Position numbers and translations under genes: made by a program. Shown here in pieces: positions 1 through 8,328 of a DNA stretch of 43,128 nt; positions within the stretch are counted from its first letter, which is position 1; each line of letters opens with the position of its first letter. The stretch is from Staphylococcus sp. Marseille-Q5304 (GTDB taxonomy: Bacteria > Bacillota > Bacilli > Staphylococcales > Staphylococcaceae): NCBI RefSeq assembly GCF_943737015.1, contig NZ_CALSFP010000004.1, positions 1 through 43,128 on the forward strand, in the 5' to 3' direction. Below the pieces are notes generated by a model that was not told the DNA's origin, ran no database searches, and saw only the letters and a program-made list of their open reading frames with translations.

Positions 1-472
1 AACTTTGTTTCTTTCAACTTATACATAATCTCGTTGTTCTTAATTCATTCTTATATATTCTTTGTGTTGTTTGTTACATGTAACATGTTACTGAAAAACT
101 TGTTTCTTTCAACTTATACATAATCTCGTTGTTCTTAATTCATTCTTATATATTCTTTGTGTTGTTTGTTACATGTAACATGTTACTGCAAAACTTGTTT
201 CTTTCAACTTATACATAATCTCATTGTTCTTAATTCATTCTTATATATTCTTTGTGTTGTTTGTTACATGTAACATGTTACTGAAAAACTTGTTTCTTTC
301 AACTTATACATAATCTCGTTGTTCTTAATTCATTCTTATATATTCTTTGTGTTGTTTGTTACATGTAACATGTTACTGCAAAACTTGTTTCTTTCAACTT
401 ATACATAATCTCATTGTTCTTAATTCATTCTTATATATTCTTTGTGTTGTTTGTTACATGTAACATGTTACT
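1..472. repeat. 95-bp tandem repeat array, left part (centromere/partition candidate)
   Basis: About five head-to-tail copies with an exact 95-base period (the landmark TTTGTGTTGTTTG starts at 61, 156, 251, 346 and 441). Each copy carries the 12-bp palindrome GTTACATGTAAC followed by ATGTTACT. Copies differ only at a few places (CTCGTTG or CTCATTG; ACTGAAAA or ACTGCAAA), and the variants partly alternate. Bases 1-350 are identical to 42779-43128, so this is the same array seen across the circle join. It lies directly upstream of parA on the closed molecule, where type Ib partition systems keep their centromere. It is too long and too uniform for CRISPR. The centromere role is inferred. Confidence 0.8.
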
Positions 473-487
473 CATAAAAAGTTACAA

Positions 488-523
488 AATAAATTGTTTC
501 TATAGGTATATAAGTGTTATTAT
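488..523 (+). promoter_or_regulatory. Candidate repA promoter
   Basis: TTGTTT at 494-499 and TATTAT at 518-523 are 18 bp apart and point toward repA. The transcript would start near 530 and carry the whole leader that the antisense RNA covers. This is the best match found by eye upstream of the leader hairpin; the -35 is weak, so the assignment is tentative. Confidence 0.4.
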
Positions 524-536
524 TAATTTATAACAA

Positions 537-624
537 AATAAAAAGAGCAACTATTGGTCGTAGTTGCCCTTAAATGTTTGGTAATAAAACGTTCCCCACG
601 TTTATTTATCTACAATGTTTTGAT
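537..624 (-). ncRNA. Antisense RNA controlling repA (RNAI type)
   Basis: The minus strand has a near-consensus promoter: TTGCAC (plus-strand 654-659), a 17-bp spacer, then TATAAT (plus-strand 631-636). The transcript should begin near 624 and run back through the repA leader. It should end at a hairpin whose 7-bp stem is 547-553 with 561-567, followed by a U-rich run. The sense-strand loop holds UUGG, a YUNR-type motif known to speed loop-loop pairing between antisense and target RNAs. Antisense control of rep leader RNA is established for pSK41-type RepA_N plasmids. Length, about 85-90 nt, is inferred from promoter and terminator. Confidence 0.75.
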
Positions 625-739
625 ACCTGTATTATATACTGAATTGTTACTTAGTGCAAGTATTGAAACTAGTAAATAAACACAAATATATATAAAAGCG
701 TTTTATTACCTCTTACCAAATCAAAATACGGAAAGAGGT
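578..739 (+). promoter_or_regulatory. repA mRNA leader with mutually exclusive structures
   Basis: ACCTCTT at 708-714 can pair with AAGAGGT at 733-739, which contains the repA ribosome site, so this hairpin would mask it. Upstream GGTAATAAAACG at 580-591 is a perfect 12-nt complement of CGTTTTATTACC at 699-710, overlapping the masking strand. Forming the long-range helix would free the ribosome site. The antisense RNA covers 580-591 and would block that helix. The pairings are read from the sequence; the switching order is inferred by analogy with pSK41-type control. Confidence 0.65.
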
Positions 740-747
740 TTTTTATT

Positions 748-1740
748 ATGACTGAAGAAAGATTTAATATCCAACAACAATATAGAGAAAAATTTTATCA
801 ACTGCCAAAAGTGTTTTTTACTAATGAGAAATATATGCAATTAAGTAATGATGCTAAAATTGCGTACGCTTTGTTAAAAGACAGATTAGAATTATCAATA
901 AAGAACAATTGGTTTGATGATAATGGCGATATATTTTTCATTTTCACAAATGAAAAACTTAAAGCTATATTAAATTGTCATGATGGTAAATTAACAAAAA
1001 TTAAAAAAGAGTTATCAAAAAATAATCTTTTAGAACAAGTAAGATGTGGGCAAGGACGACCTAATAAATTATATTTAATGAATCCTGAAGTTACTAAAGA
1101 AGACGTTTATGAAATCAAAAAACAAGAAGAAAACATTGATGAGACTTGTCATGACACTGAAATGCGATTTTCGCATTTCAAGAATTGCGAAAATCGCATT
1201 TCTAGAAATGCTGAAATCGCACAACAAGAAATGCGAAAATCGCACACTAATGATACTGAACTTAATGACACTGATATTAGTAATACTGATTCTAGTGATA
1301 CGAATGATATGAATGATGTAAGAGAAGAAAATGTAGAAGCTACAAAACCTAATCATCCAAATCATACGAATCATTTACAACAACAATCCGATGAAGAAGC
1401 TTTAAAACATTTAGAACTTCAGGAAATGCCCGAAGATACAAAGAGATATATGAATAACTTTAGTGCTAAAGAAATACAAATCATTAAATCAGTTATTTTA
1501 AAAGCTAAGCGTTCGTTTAATGATATGTATGGTGAAGTGTATATGCTTGAAGATATGGATGATGAATTATTTACAGTACTTAAAAGATTCAAAGGTATAA
1601 TGGTTAAAAAACAAGAAACTGTTGAAGCTATGCAAGGATATTTAATGCGCTCTATTTTGTCCGAATTAGAAGAAATGCGCTCAACGAATATGCGTAGAAA
1701 AAACTTTGAAAACAGTCCACTCAACGTATTTAAAACATAA
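748..1740 (+). CDS. repA: Replication initiator RepA (RepA_N family)
   Basis: A 330-residue initiator that starts plasmid replication by binding origin repeats. The N-terminal part (about residues 1-120, including KVFFTNEKYMQLSNDAKIAY) is the conserved RepA_N DNA-binding domain of staphylococcal multiresistance plasmids such as pSK41. The middle (about 130-225) is low-complexity, rich in Asn, Asp, Glu and Thr, and its DNA holds the origin repeats at 1159-1245. The C-terminal part (about 226-330) is a helical domain typical of the family. AAAGAGG at 732-738 precedes the ATG. Expression is probably limited by the antisense RNA and leader structures upstream. It is the only intact initiator gene in the window, so it most likely drives replication. 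Confidence 0.92.
   Translation: MTEERFNIQQQYREKFYQLPKVFFTNEKYMQLSNDAKIAYALLKDRLELSIKNNWFDDNGDIFFIFTNEKLKAILNCHDGKLTKIKKELSKNNLLEQVRCGQGRPNKLYLMNPEVTKEDVYEIKKQEENIDETCHDTEMRFSHFKNCENRISRNAEIAQQEMRKSHTNDTELNDTDISNTDSSDTNDMNDVREENVEATKPNHPNHTNHLQQQSDEEALKHLELQEMPEDTKRYMNNFSAKEIQIIKSVILKAKRSFNDMYGEVYMLEDMDDELFTVLKRFKGIMVKKQETVEAMQGYLMRSILSELEEMRSTNMRRKNFENSPLNVFKT
1159..1245. repeat. Origin repeats (iterons) inside repA
   Basis: Four related copies of a GAAATGCGAAAATCGCA-type element lie at 1159-1179, 1182-1202, 1205-1222 and 1228-1245, in both orientations. The first two are nearly self-complementary. They interrupt the otherwise low-complexity coding middle of repA. In RepA_N plasmids the origin is known to lie within the rep coding sequence, so these are the expected initiator-binding sites. 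Confidence 0.75.
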
Positions 1741-1769
1741 AATACAAGAAAAAAGGGGAATGATAGGCG

Positions 1770-2096
1770 ATGAATTTTTCGTTAGTTAAAAGTTTTTTAC
1801 CTCACATGACAAAAGAGGATATGAGGGTCATTCAAGTTCCGAATTGGTATTTAAGCTATTATAGACGTTTTCCAGAAAAGCTAGAAAACTGTAAATATAA
1901 GCATATCAAAGCGATTAACGATTATATAAAACAAGAAAAAGCTCATATTATTGGTATCGATTTAGGTAAATACCATTATTTAACAACGTCAAATATAGAT
2001 CGATCTTTTGTTTTTGTCGATAAACATAACACGCTCTTCCATCTTTTTAGAAAATACGAGAGACGTATTGCGGTTCTGTTGCAAAGTGAAAAATAA
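1770..2096 (+). pseudogene. Hypothetical protein truncated by IS6-type end
   Basis: A 108-codon frame just downstream of repA, preceded by AGGGGAATGATAGG. I do not recognise the family. It has no obvious membrane segment and is rich in aromatic and basic residues. The last seven or so codons (from about 2072) are encoded by the inverted repeat of the adjacent IS6-type mini-element, so the natural C-terminus is lost. A function cannot be assigned. It may once have been a longer gene of the repA region. Confidence 0.5.
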
Positions 2097-2219
2097 TGTA
2101 ATATAAATACAAATAAATGCAAAAACAATCAATATATATAAATGATTTATCGTTAAAATAACATTTATTTTTTTATATTTGCATAGTATTGTATACTAAT
2201 TTTACTTTGCAACAGAACC
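2072..2219. mobile_element. 148-bp mini-element with IS431/IS257 inverted repeats
   Basis: It starts with GGTTCTGTTGCAAAGT and ends with ACTTTGCAACAGAACC, the exact 16-bp terminal repeats of the IS431 copies in this window. Only 148 bp separate the outer ends and there is no transposase. The interior is very AT-rich and does not match the subterminal DNA of the full IS431 copies. The flanking octamers (2064-2071 and 2220-2227) differ, so there is no target duplication. It could be a MITE-like derivative or two IS ends joined by deletion. It cuts the upstream gene and sits 39 bp before alsS. Confidence 0.7.
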
Positions 2220-2241
2220 TAGACATGTAATATGAAACTTG
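2207..2241 (+). promoter_or_regulatory. Possible IS-derived hybrid promoter for alsS
   Basis: TTGCAA inside the inverted repeat (2207-2212) can act as a -35, with TAATAT (2228-2233) outside as -10. The spacing is only 15 bp. Outward -35 elements in IS257/IS431 ends are known to form hybrid promoters. With only 39 bp between the element and alsS, any native als promoter has been lost or lies inside the mini-element (TTGCAT at 2180-2185 is another candidate -35). Confidence 0.3.
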
Positions 2242-2258
2242 AAAGGAAATGAACGTAA

Positions 2259-3923
2259 ATGGCTAATAAAAATTATAATGCAGCTAACATAGTTATTGAT
2301 ACTCTAAAAAATAATGGTGTGGAATATGTATTTGGTATTCCAGGAGCGAAAATTGATTATTTATTTAATGCACTTGAAGATGATGGTCCAGAATTGATTG
2401 TTACACGTCACGAACAAAATGCGGCAATGATGGCACAAGGTATAGGAAGATTAACTGGTAAACCTGGTGTAGCTCTTGTTACAAGTGGTCCAGGCGTGAG
2501 TAATCTAACAACCGGATTATTAACAGCAACTTCAGAAGGCGACCCTGTACTAGCGTTAGGTGGACAAGTCAAACGTAATGATTTATTACGTTTGACACAT
2601 CAAAGCATTGATAATGCAGCCTTATTAAAATCATCTACAAAATATAGTGTAGAGGTACAAGATCCTGAATCTTTATCAGAAGTCATTACAAATGCAATGA
2701 GAACAGCAACTTCAGGTAAAAATGGTGCCAGTTTTGTTAGCATTCCACAAGATGTGATTTCTTCACCTGTTGAATCTAAAGCCATATCATTATGTCAAAA
2801 ACCAGATTTAGGTGTCCCAAGTAATCAAGATATTAATGATGTAATTGAAACAATTAAAAATGCATCATTCCCTGTTCTTCTAGTGGGTATGAGAAGTTCC
2901 AGCGTAGATGAAACAAATGCAATTCGTAAGTTAGTTGAAAAAACAAATTTACCAGTTGTAGAGACATTCCAAGGTGCCGGTGTTATTAGCCGAGAACTTG
3001 AAAATCATTTCTTTGGTCGTGTTGGATTATTCCGTAATCAAGTGGGTGATGAATTACTACGTAAAAGTGATTTAGTCATCACAATCGGTTATGATCCAAT
3101 TGAATATGAAGCAAGTAATTGGAATAAAGAATTAGATACAAAAATTATCAATATTGATGAAGTTCCAGCTGAAATCACTAATAATATGCAACCAGTGAAA
3201 GAATTAATAGGTAATATTTCTGGAACAATCGAAATGATTTCAGAAAAAGTGCATGAACCATTTATTAATGAACAGCACCTAGATGAATTAGAACAATTAA
3301 GATCATACATTATTGATAAAACAGGTATTAAAGCAATACATGAAGATGGAATATTACATCCAATTGAAGTTATCGAATCTATGCAAAAAGTTTTAACAGA
3401 CGATACTACGGTAACTGTCGATGTCGGAAGTCATTATATTTGGATGGCACGTAAATTCAGAAGTTATCATCCAAGACACTTATTATTCAGTAATGGTATG
3501 CAAACGTTAGGTGTCGCATTACCATGGGCGATTTCAGCAGCGCTTGTAAGACCGAATAAACAAGTTGTCTCAGTTGCTGGTGATGGTGGTTTCTTATTCT
3601 CATCACAAGATTTAGAAACAGCAGTTCGTAAAAAATTGAATATTATTCAATTAATTTGGAATGATGGTAAATATAATATGGTTGAATTCCAAGAAGAAAT
3701 GAAATATGAACGTTCGTCAGGTGTAGACTTTGGTTCAGTTGATTTTGTGAAATATGCAGAATCCTTTGGAGCAAAAGGAATGCGTGTAACAAATCAAGAA
3801 GAATTAGAAAATGCGATTAAAAAAGGTTATGAAATTCAAGGACCTGTAGTCATTGATATACCTGTAAATTATAAAGATAATATGAAACTTTCAACCAATA
3901 TGTTGCCTGATGCATTTAATTAA
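2259..3923 (+). CDS. alsS: Acetolactate synthase, catabolic (AlsS)
   Basis: 554 residues, the usual length. It condenses two pyruvates to acetolactate with thiamine diphosphate, the first step of acetoin formation in the cytosol. The N-terminal pyrimidine-binding domain has the [10 protein letters not shown] and [10 protein letters not shown] segments, with the catalytic Glu near residue 48. The C-terminal diphosphate-binding domain has [15 protein letters not shown] followed by [14 protein letters not shown], the GDG...N metal/ThDP motif. It looks like the FAD-independent catabolic type rather than the biosynthetic IlvB type. GAAAGGAAATG precedes the ATG. It heads an operon with alsD 32 bp downstream. 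Confidence 0.93.
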   Translation: MANKNYNAANIVIDTLKNNGVEYVFGIPGAKIDYLFNALEDDGPELIVTRHEQNAAMMAQGIGRLTGKPGVALVTSGPGVSNLTTGLLTATSEGDPVLALGGQVKRNDLLRLTHQSIDNAALLKSSTKYSVEVQDPESLSEVITNAMRTATSGKNGASFVSIPQDVISSPVESKAISLCQKPDLGVPSNQDINDVIETIKNASFPVLLVGMRSSSVDETNAIRKLVEKTNLPVVETFQGAGVISRELENHFFGRVGLFRNQVGDELLRKSDLVITIGYDPIEYEASNWNKELDTKIINIDEVPAEITNNMQPVKELIGNISGTIEMISEKVHEPFINEQHLDELEQLRSYIIDKTGIKAIHEDGILHPIEVIESMQKVLTDDTTVTVDVGSHYIWMARKFRSYHPRHLLFSNGMQTLGVALPWAISAALVRPNKQVVSVAGDGGFLFSSQDLETAVRKKLNIIQLIWNDGKYNMVEFQEEMKYERSSGVDFGSVDFVKYAESFGAKGMRVTNQEELENAIKKGYEIQGPVVIDIPVNYKDNMKLSTNMLPDAFN

Positions 3924-3955
3924 TAATCAAATAGTAATTGAGGAGTGAATCTTTT

Positions 3956-4660
3956 ATGACTAATATCTTATATCAACACGGTACATTAGGAACATTGATG
4001 GCAGGACTATTAAAAGGTACTGCCTCAATTAATGAAATATTAAAACATGGAGATTTAGGTATTGCGACTTTAACGGGATCGAATGGAGAAGTGATATTTG
4101 TGGATGGTAAGGCTTACCATGCTAATGAACATAAAGATTTTATTGAATTAAAAGGTGATGAATTAACACCTTATGCGACAGTGACGAAATTCAAGGCAGA
4201 TACAACATACCAAACTAAAGATAAATCATCTGACGATGTTTTTGACGAAATTAAAGAAAACATGATGAGTGAAAACTTGTTTTCAGCTGTTAAAATTTCT
4301 GGAGTATTCAAAAAAATGCACGTTCGCATGATGCCTGGACAAGAGCCGCCATATACACGATTAATTGATTCGGCACGCAGACAACCCGAACAAACTGAAA
4401 CGTATGTTGAAGGAACTGTTGTTGGTTTCTTTACGCCCGAACTATTCCATGGTATTGGATCTTCAGGATTTCATATACACTTTGCGAATGATGATCGTAA
4501 CTTCGGCGGCCATGTGCTAGACTTTGAAATAGAAGATGCTAAGGTTGAAATTCAGAACTTCGAAACATTCGAACAACATTTCCCAATCAATGATGAAATC
4601 TTTAATAAGACGGATATTGATTATAAAGATATTGCAGAGGAAATTAGAGAAGCAGAATAG
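3956..4660 (+). CDS. alsD: Alpha-acetolactate decarboxylase
   Basis: 234 residues counted from the ATG at 3956, chosen because GAGGAG lies a normal distance upstream; the frame opens earlier at a TTG (3938) without a better ribosome site. It decarboxylates acetolactate to acetoin, a neutral end product that relieves acid stress. Family features are the N-terminal YQHGTLGTLMAGLLKG segment, the GSNGEVIFVDGKAYHA strand region, and the C-terminal HIHFANDDRNFGGHVLDFE region with the zinc-binding histidines. It follows alsS and precedes the lactate permease on the same strand with short gaps, so it is very likely cotranscribed. Confidence 0.93.
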   Translation: MTNILYQHGTLGTLMAGLLKGTASINEILKHGDLGIATLTGSNGEVIFVDGKAYHANEHKDFIELKGDELTPYATVTKFKADTTYQTKDKSSDDVFDEIKENMMSENLFSAVKISGVFKKMHVRMMPGQEPPYTRLIDSARRQPEQTETYVEGTVVGFFTPELFHGIGSSGFHIHFANDDRNFGGHVLDFEIEDAKVEIQNFETFEQHFPINDEIFNKTDIDYKDIAEEIREAE

Positions 4661-4694
4661 TATCTTAAAAATTAAAAGAGGAGTATAAATTGTT

Positions 4695-6299
4695 ATGTTA
4701 GTGCATTCATTTGATCCATTTCATAATTTATTGTTATCCTCAATCGTTGCTGCTATACCAATCATTCTTTTCTTATTGTGTTTAACAGTATTTAAAATGA
4801 AAGGTTTTTATGCTGCATTAACAACTTTGATTATAACAATATTAGTAGCATTATTAGTTTTTAAATTACCTTTGAACATTGCTGGAGGAGCCACATTTGA
4901 AGGTTTCTATCAAGGTATTATCCCCATTGGTTTTATAGTTATTATGGCCGTATGGTTGTATAAAATTTCTACCAAAAGTGGTCAATTTGATATTGTTAAA
5001 GACAGTATAGCTAGTATTTCACAAGATCAACGTATTCAATTATTACTAATTGGTTTTGTATTTAATGCATTTTTAGAAGGCGCAGCCGGATTTGGTGTAC
5101 CAATTGCTATATGCGCTGTATTACTTACGCAGCTGGGATTCAAACCCTTAGAGGCAGCTATGCATTGTTTAGTAGGCAATGCTGCTGCTGGGGCTTATGG
5201 TGCAGTAGGAATTCCAGTAGCTATTATTGATACGTTAAATTTATCAGGTGATGTTTCTGCTACCGAGGTAGCACTAATTGGTAATTTAACTTTAGGGTTT
5301 ATTAGCTTTTTTGTGCCTTTCTTATTAATATTTATGATTGATGGATTCAGAGGTATTAAAGAGATATTACCATCTATTTTAGTTGTTTCTGTAACTTATA
5401 CGTTTTTACAAGTGATTATAACATCATTTGCAGGTCCTGAACTTGCAGATATTATACCTGGATTGGCAGCTATGATTGCACTAGCATTATTCTCTAGTAA
5501 ATTTCAACCTAAAAACATATTTAGATTACAACAAAATGAAGAACCTAAACGTGTAGCTAAACATTCATTCAAAAATATTGTTTATGCATGGAGTCCTTTC
5601 ATCATTTTAACTGTTATTGTACTTATATGGAGTTCATCATTCTTTAAAGGATTATTTGAAAAGAAAGGACTATTACACTCTCTTGTAATTAATTTTAATG
5701 TACCTGGTACGATGAATGACGTAACGCACGCACCAAATGTACTCACTTTTAATTTTATTGCACAAACCGGTACAGCTATATTAATTACAGCCATTTTGAC
5801 TATTATTATTGCAAATAACATGAATTTTAAAATTGCTGGGAGACTATTAGGATTAACAGTGAAAGAACTATGGATTTCTGTATTAACAATATGTTTTATC
5901 CTAGCTGTATCTAAAGTAATGACTTATGGCGGATTAAGTAGTGCTATGGGCCAAGGTATTGCTAAAGCTGGACCTATATTTCCACTATTATCACCAGTTT
6001 TAGGTTGGATAGGTGTATTTATGACTGGATCAGTTGTAAATAACAATGCATTGTTTGCTCCAATACAAGCCTCTGTTGCTGGGCAAATTGGTGCGAAAGG
6101 CTCATTACTTGTAGCAGCTAATGTTGCTGGTGGTGTCACGGCTAAAATTGTATCACCTCAATCTATAGCTATAGCTACTGCTGCAGTTAATGAAGTAGGA
6201 AATGAGTCGCAATTAATGAAAATGACAATGCGTTTTAGTATAGGATTATTAGTATTTGTATGCATCTGGACATTTCTACTTAGCTTATTAATAAGTTAA
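4695..6299 (+). CDS. lctP: L-lactate permease (LctP/LldP family)
   Basis: 534 residues with a dozen or more hydrophobic segments over its whole length, as expected for this membrane family. It takes up L-lactate with protons. The conserved segment FLEGAAGFGVPIAI (about residues 120-135) and the C-terminal GVFMTGSVVNNNALFAPIQ region are typical of LldP/LctP. AGAGGAG lies upstream of the ATG and it follows alsD by 34 bp, so it probably belongs to the als transcript. With the quinone oxidoreductase gene next to it, it forms a lactate uptake and oxidation pair. Closely related genes are chromosomal in staphylococci, so this looks like captured chromosomal DNA. Confidence 0.9.
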   Translation: MLVHSFDPFHNLLLSSIVAAIPIILFLLCLTVFKMKGFYAALTTLIITILVALLVFKLPLNIAGGATFEGFYQGIIPIGFIVIMAVWLYKISTKSGQFDIVKDSIASISQDQRIQLLLIGFVFNAFLEGAAGFGVPIAICAVLLTQLGFKPLEAAMHCLVGNAAAGAYGAVGIPVAIIDTLNLSGDVSATEVALIGNLTLGFISFFVPFLLIFMIDGFRGIKEILPSILVVSVTYTFLQVIITSFAGPELADIIPGLAAMIALALFSSKFQPKNIFRLQQNEEPKRVAKHSFKNIVYAWSPFIILTVIVLIWSSSFFKGLFEKKGLLHSLVINFNVPGTMNDVTHAPNVLTFNFIAQTGTAILITAILTIIIANNMNFKIAGRLLGLTVKELWISVLTICFILAVSKVMTYGGLSSAMGQGIAKAGPIFPLLSPVLGWIGVFMTGSVVNNNALFAPIQASVAGQIGAKGSLLVAANVAGGVTAKIVSPQSIAIATAAVNEVGNESQLMKMTMRFSIGLLVFVCIWTFLLSLLIS

Positions 6300-6431
6300 G
6301 TAGAAATAGCAATAATATTACAGAATAAGTAGCTATTCCATAAAAGAATAGTTCATATTAAAATTAAGTATTTTATTTTCTGTATATTTTGTATTACACT
6401 AATATTCGTACTTAAAAGAAGGGAGTCAATT

Positions 6432-7931
6432 ATGAATACAAAAGAGTCAAAAACAGTTGTTGTTATTGGCGCTGGTGTTTTAAGCACAACTTTTAGTTCT
6501 ATGCTTAAAGAGTTAGAACCAAATTGGAATATAAAACTATATGAACGTTTAGATCGTCCTGGTATCGAAAGTTCAAATGAGCGTCATAATGCTGGAACTG
6601 GTCATGCTGCTTTATGTGAATTGAACTATACAGTGAAACAACCTGATGGATCAATTGATATAGAAAAAGCAAAAGAAATTAATGAGCAGTTTGAGATTTC
6701 AAAACAATTTTGGGGTCATTTAGTTAAAAATAATAGTATTTCTAACCCTAAAGAATTTATTCAACCATTACCTCACATTAGTTTTGTTAGAGGTAAAAAT
6801 AACGTTCAATTCTTAAAGGATCGTTATCATGCTATGAAGGATTTTCCAATGTTCGACAATATTGAATATACCGAAGATATTGAAGAGATGAGAAAATGGG
6901 TTCCATTAATGATGGCGGGTCATAGCTCAAGTGATATTATGGCTGCTAGTAAGATTAACGAAGGTACAGACGTTAACTTTGGAGAGCTTACTCGTAAAAT
7001 GGCTAAAAATATTGAACAACATCCTAATGCCAATGTTCAATATAATCATGAAGTAATAGACTTTAACCATCGAAAAGATGGTAAATGGGAAGTTAAAGTG
7101 CGTCAACGTAACAGTGGTGATATTCAAACTGAACTTGCTGATTATGTATTTATTGGTGCTGGTGGTGGTGCTATTCCACTATTACAAAAAACTGGAATTC
7201 CAGAAAGTAAACATTTGGGCGGATTCCCTATTACAGGGCAATTTTTAATTTGTACTAACCCAGACATTATAGCCCAACATGATGCCAAAGTTTATGGTAA
7301 AGAACCACCTGGAACACCACCTATGACAGTACCTCACTTGGATACTCGATATATTGATGGTGAACGTACATTATTATTTGGTCCATTCGCTAGTGTGGGT
7401 CCTAAATTCTTAAAAAATGGTTCTAATCTTGATTTATTTAAATCAGTCAAACCATATAATATTACAACATTATTATCTGCTGCTGCTAAAAACCTACCTT
7501 TAATCAAATATTCATTTGATCAAATATTAATGACTAAAGAAGGTTGTATGAATCATTTACGTACATTTTATCCAGAAGCACGTGATGAAGATTGGCAGTT
7601 ATACACTGCAGGCAAACGTGTACAAGTGATTAAAGATACTCCTGAATATGGTAAAGGATTTATTCAATTTGGTACAGAAGTTGTTAATTCTGAAGATCAT
7701 TCGGTAATAGCTTTATTAGGAGAGTCTCCAGGAGCATCAACTTCAGTATCTGTAGCTCTAGAAGTACTTGAGAAAAACTTCCCTGAATATGAATCTGAAT
7801 GGATGCCTAAAATACAAAAAATGATTCCATCTTATGGTAAATCACTCATTAATGATACTGCATTAATGAAAAAAATCCGTCAACAGACATCAAAAGATTT
7901 AGAATTAAATTATTATACGAGTAGTAAATAA
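6432..7931 (+). CDS. lqo: Lactate/malate:quinone oxidoreductase (Mqo family, Lqo type)
   Basis: 499 residues, the family's usual length. A membrane-associated FAD enzyme that passes electrons from a hydroxy acid to the quinone pool. VVVIGAGVLS at residues 9-18 is the FAD-binding loop. ERHNAGTGHAALCELNYT, GTPPMTVPHLDTR and GESPGASTSVSVALEVLE are Mqo-family signatures. From memory it is closer to the second staphylococcal Mqo (Mqo2), which was shown to act on L-lactate, than to Mqo1. The preceding lactate permease supports lactate as substrate. AGGGAG precedes the ATG. The 132-bp gap after lctP may hold its own promoter. Confidence 0.88.
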   Translation: MNTKESKTVVVIGAGVLSTTFSSMLKELEPNWNIKLYERLDRPGIESSNERHNAGTGHAALCELNYTVKQPDGSIDIEKAKEINEQFEISKQFWGHLVKNNSISNPKEFIQPLPHISFVRGKNNVQFLKDRYHAMKDFPMFDNIEYTEDIEEMRKWVPLMMAGHSSSDIMAASKINEGTDVNFGELTRKMAKNIEQHPNANVQYNHEVIDFNHRKDGKWEVKVRQRNSGDIQTELADYVFIGAGGGAIPLLQKTGIPESKHLGGFPITGQFLICTNPDIIAQHDAKVYGKEPPGTPPMTVPHLDTRYIDGERTLLFGPFASVGPKFLKNGSNLDLFKSVKPYNITTLLSAAAKNLPLIKYSFDQILMTKEGCMNHLRTFYPEARDEDWQLYTAGKRVQVIKDTPEYGKGFIQFGTEVVNSEDHSVIALLGESPGASTSVSVALEVLEKNFPEYESEWMPKIQKMIPSYGKSLINDTALMKKIRQQTSKDLELNYYTSSK

Positions 7932-7965
7932 TTTATAGCGTAAGTTGAGATATAGGAGGATTGTT

Positions 7966-8067
7966 ATGAATAAGATATTAACAATTTTAGTAGTTATTAC
8001 TGTTGTTTTTTTGGGATTAAAACGTTATCAAGCTCATGTTAATAAGGTGCCTAATATCGAATATTAA
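7966..8067 (+). CDS. Small membrane peptide downstream of lqo
   Basis: A 33-residue frame with a strong ribosome site (AGGAGGA at 7954-7960) and ATG at 7966. Residues 4-18 form one hydrophobic segment (ILTILVVITVVFLGL), followed by a short basic, polar tail. It lies 34 bp after lqo and before the terminator at 8212, so it is the last gene of the lactate unit. Function unknown; a small protein for membrane association or stability of Lqo is speculative. A comparable short peptide follows the MFS pseudogene at 17507. Confidence 0.6.
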   Translation: MNKILTILVVITVVFLGLKRYQAHVNKVPNIEY

Positions 8068-8211
8068 TAAAAACATTTAGTGTATATTGTGTAATAGAGA
8101 GAAATATCAAGTATAACTAAAATATATTATTTTAGTTTAACATTTAGTTTGTGTTGTTTTTATTTGTTATTTTACTCAGTTATCACAATTAGATTCTATA
8201 AAACAGAAGGA

Positions 8212-8248
8212 AAAGCCGAGAAAACCAAGGGATTTCTCGGCTTTTTTG
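8212..8248 (+). terminator. Terminator of the als-lct-lqo unit
   Basis: A perfect 12-bp stem AAAGCCGAGAAA / TTTCTCGGCTTT with a 9-nt loop, followed by Ts. Confidence 0.85.
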
Positions 8249-8328
8249 ATTGAAAAAAGTTAATTTGTACATGTATTGAAAAGTATAGTCTATTGTGGTT
8301 AATTTTTGAATATTTGTATAGGTCTTTT

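Noticed and set aside
1..472. CRISPR array
   Set aside because: The units are 95 bp, directly adjoining and nearly identical, with no unique spacers and no cas genes.
1075..1374. Minus-strand frame over repA
   Set aside because: A shadow of the repeat-rich middle of repA; low-complexity Ile/Phe composition and no ribosome site.
2600..2785. Minus-strand frame inside alsS
   Set aside because: A shadow of the conserved alsS coding sequence.
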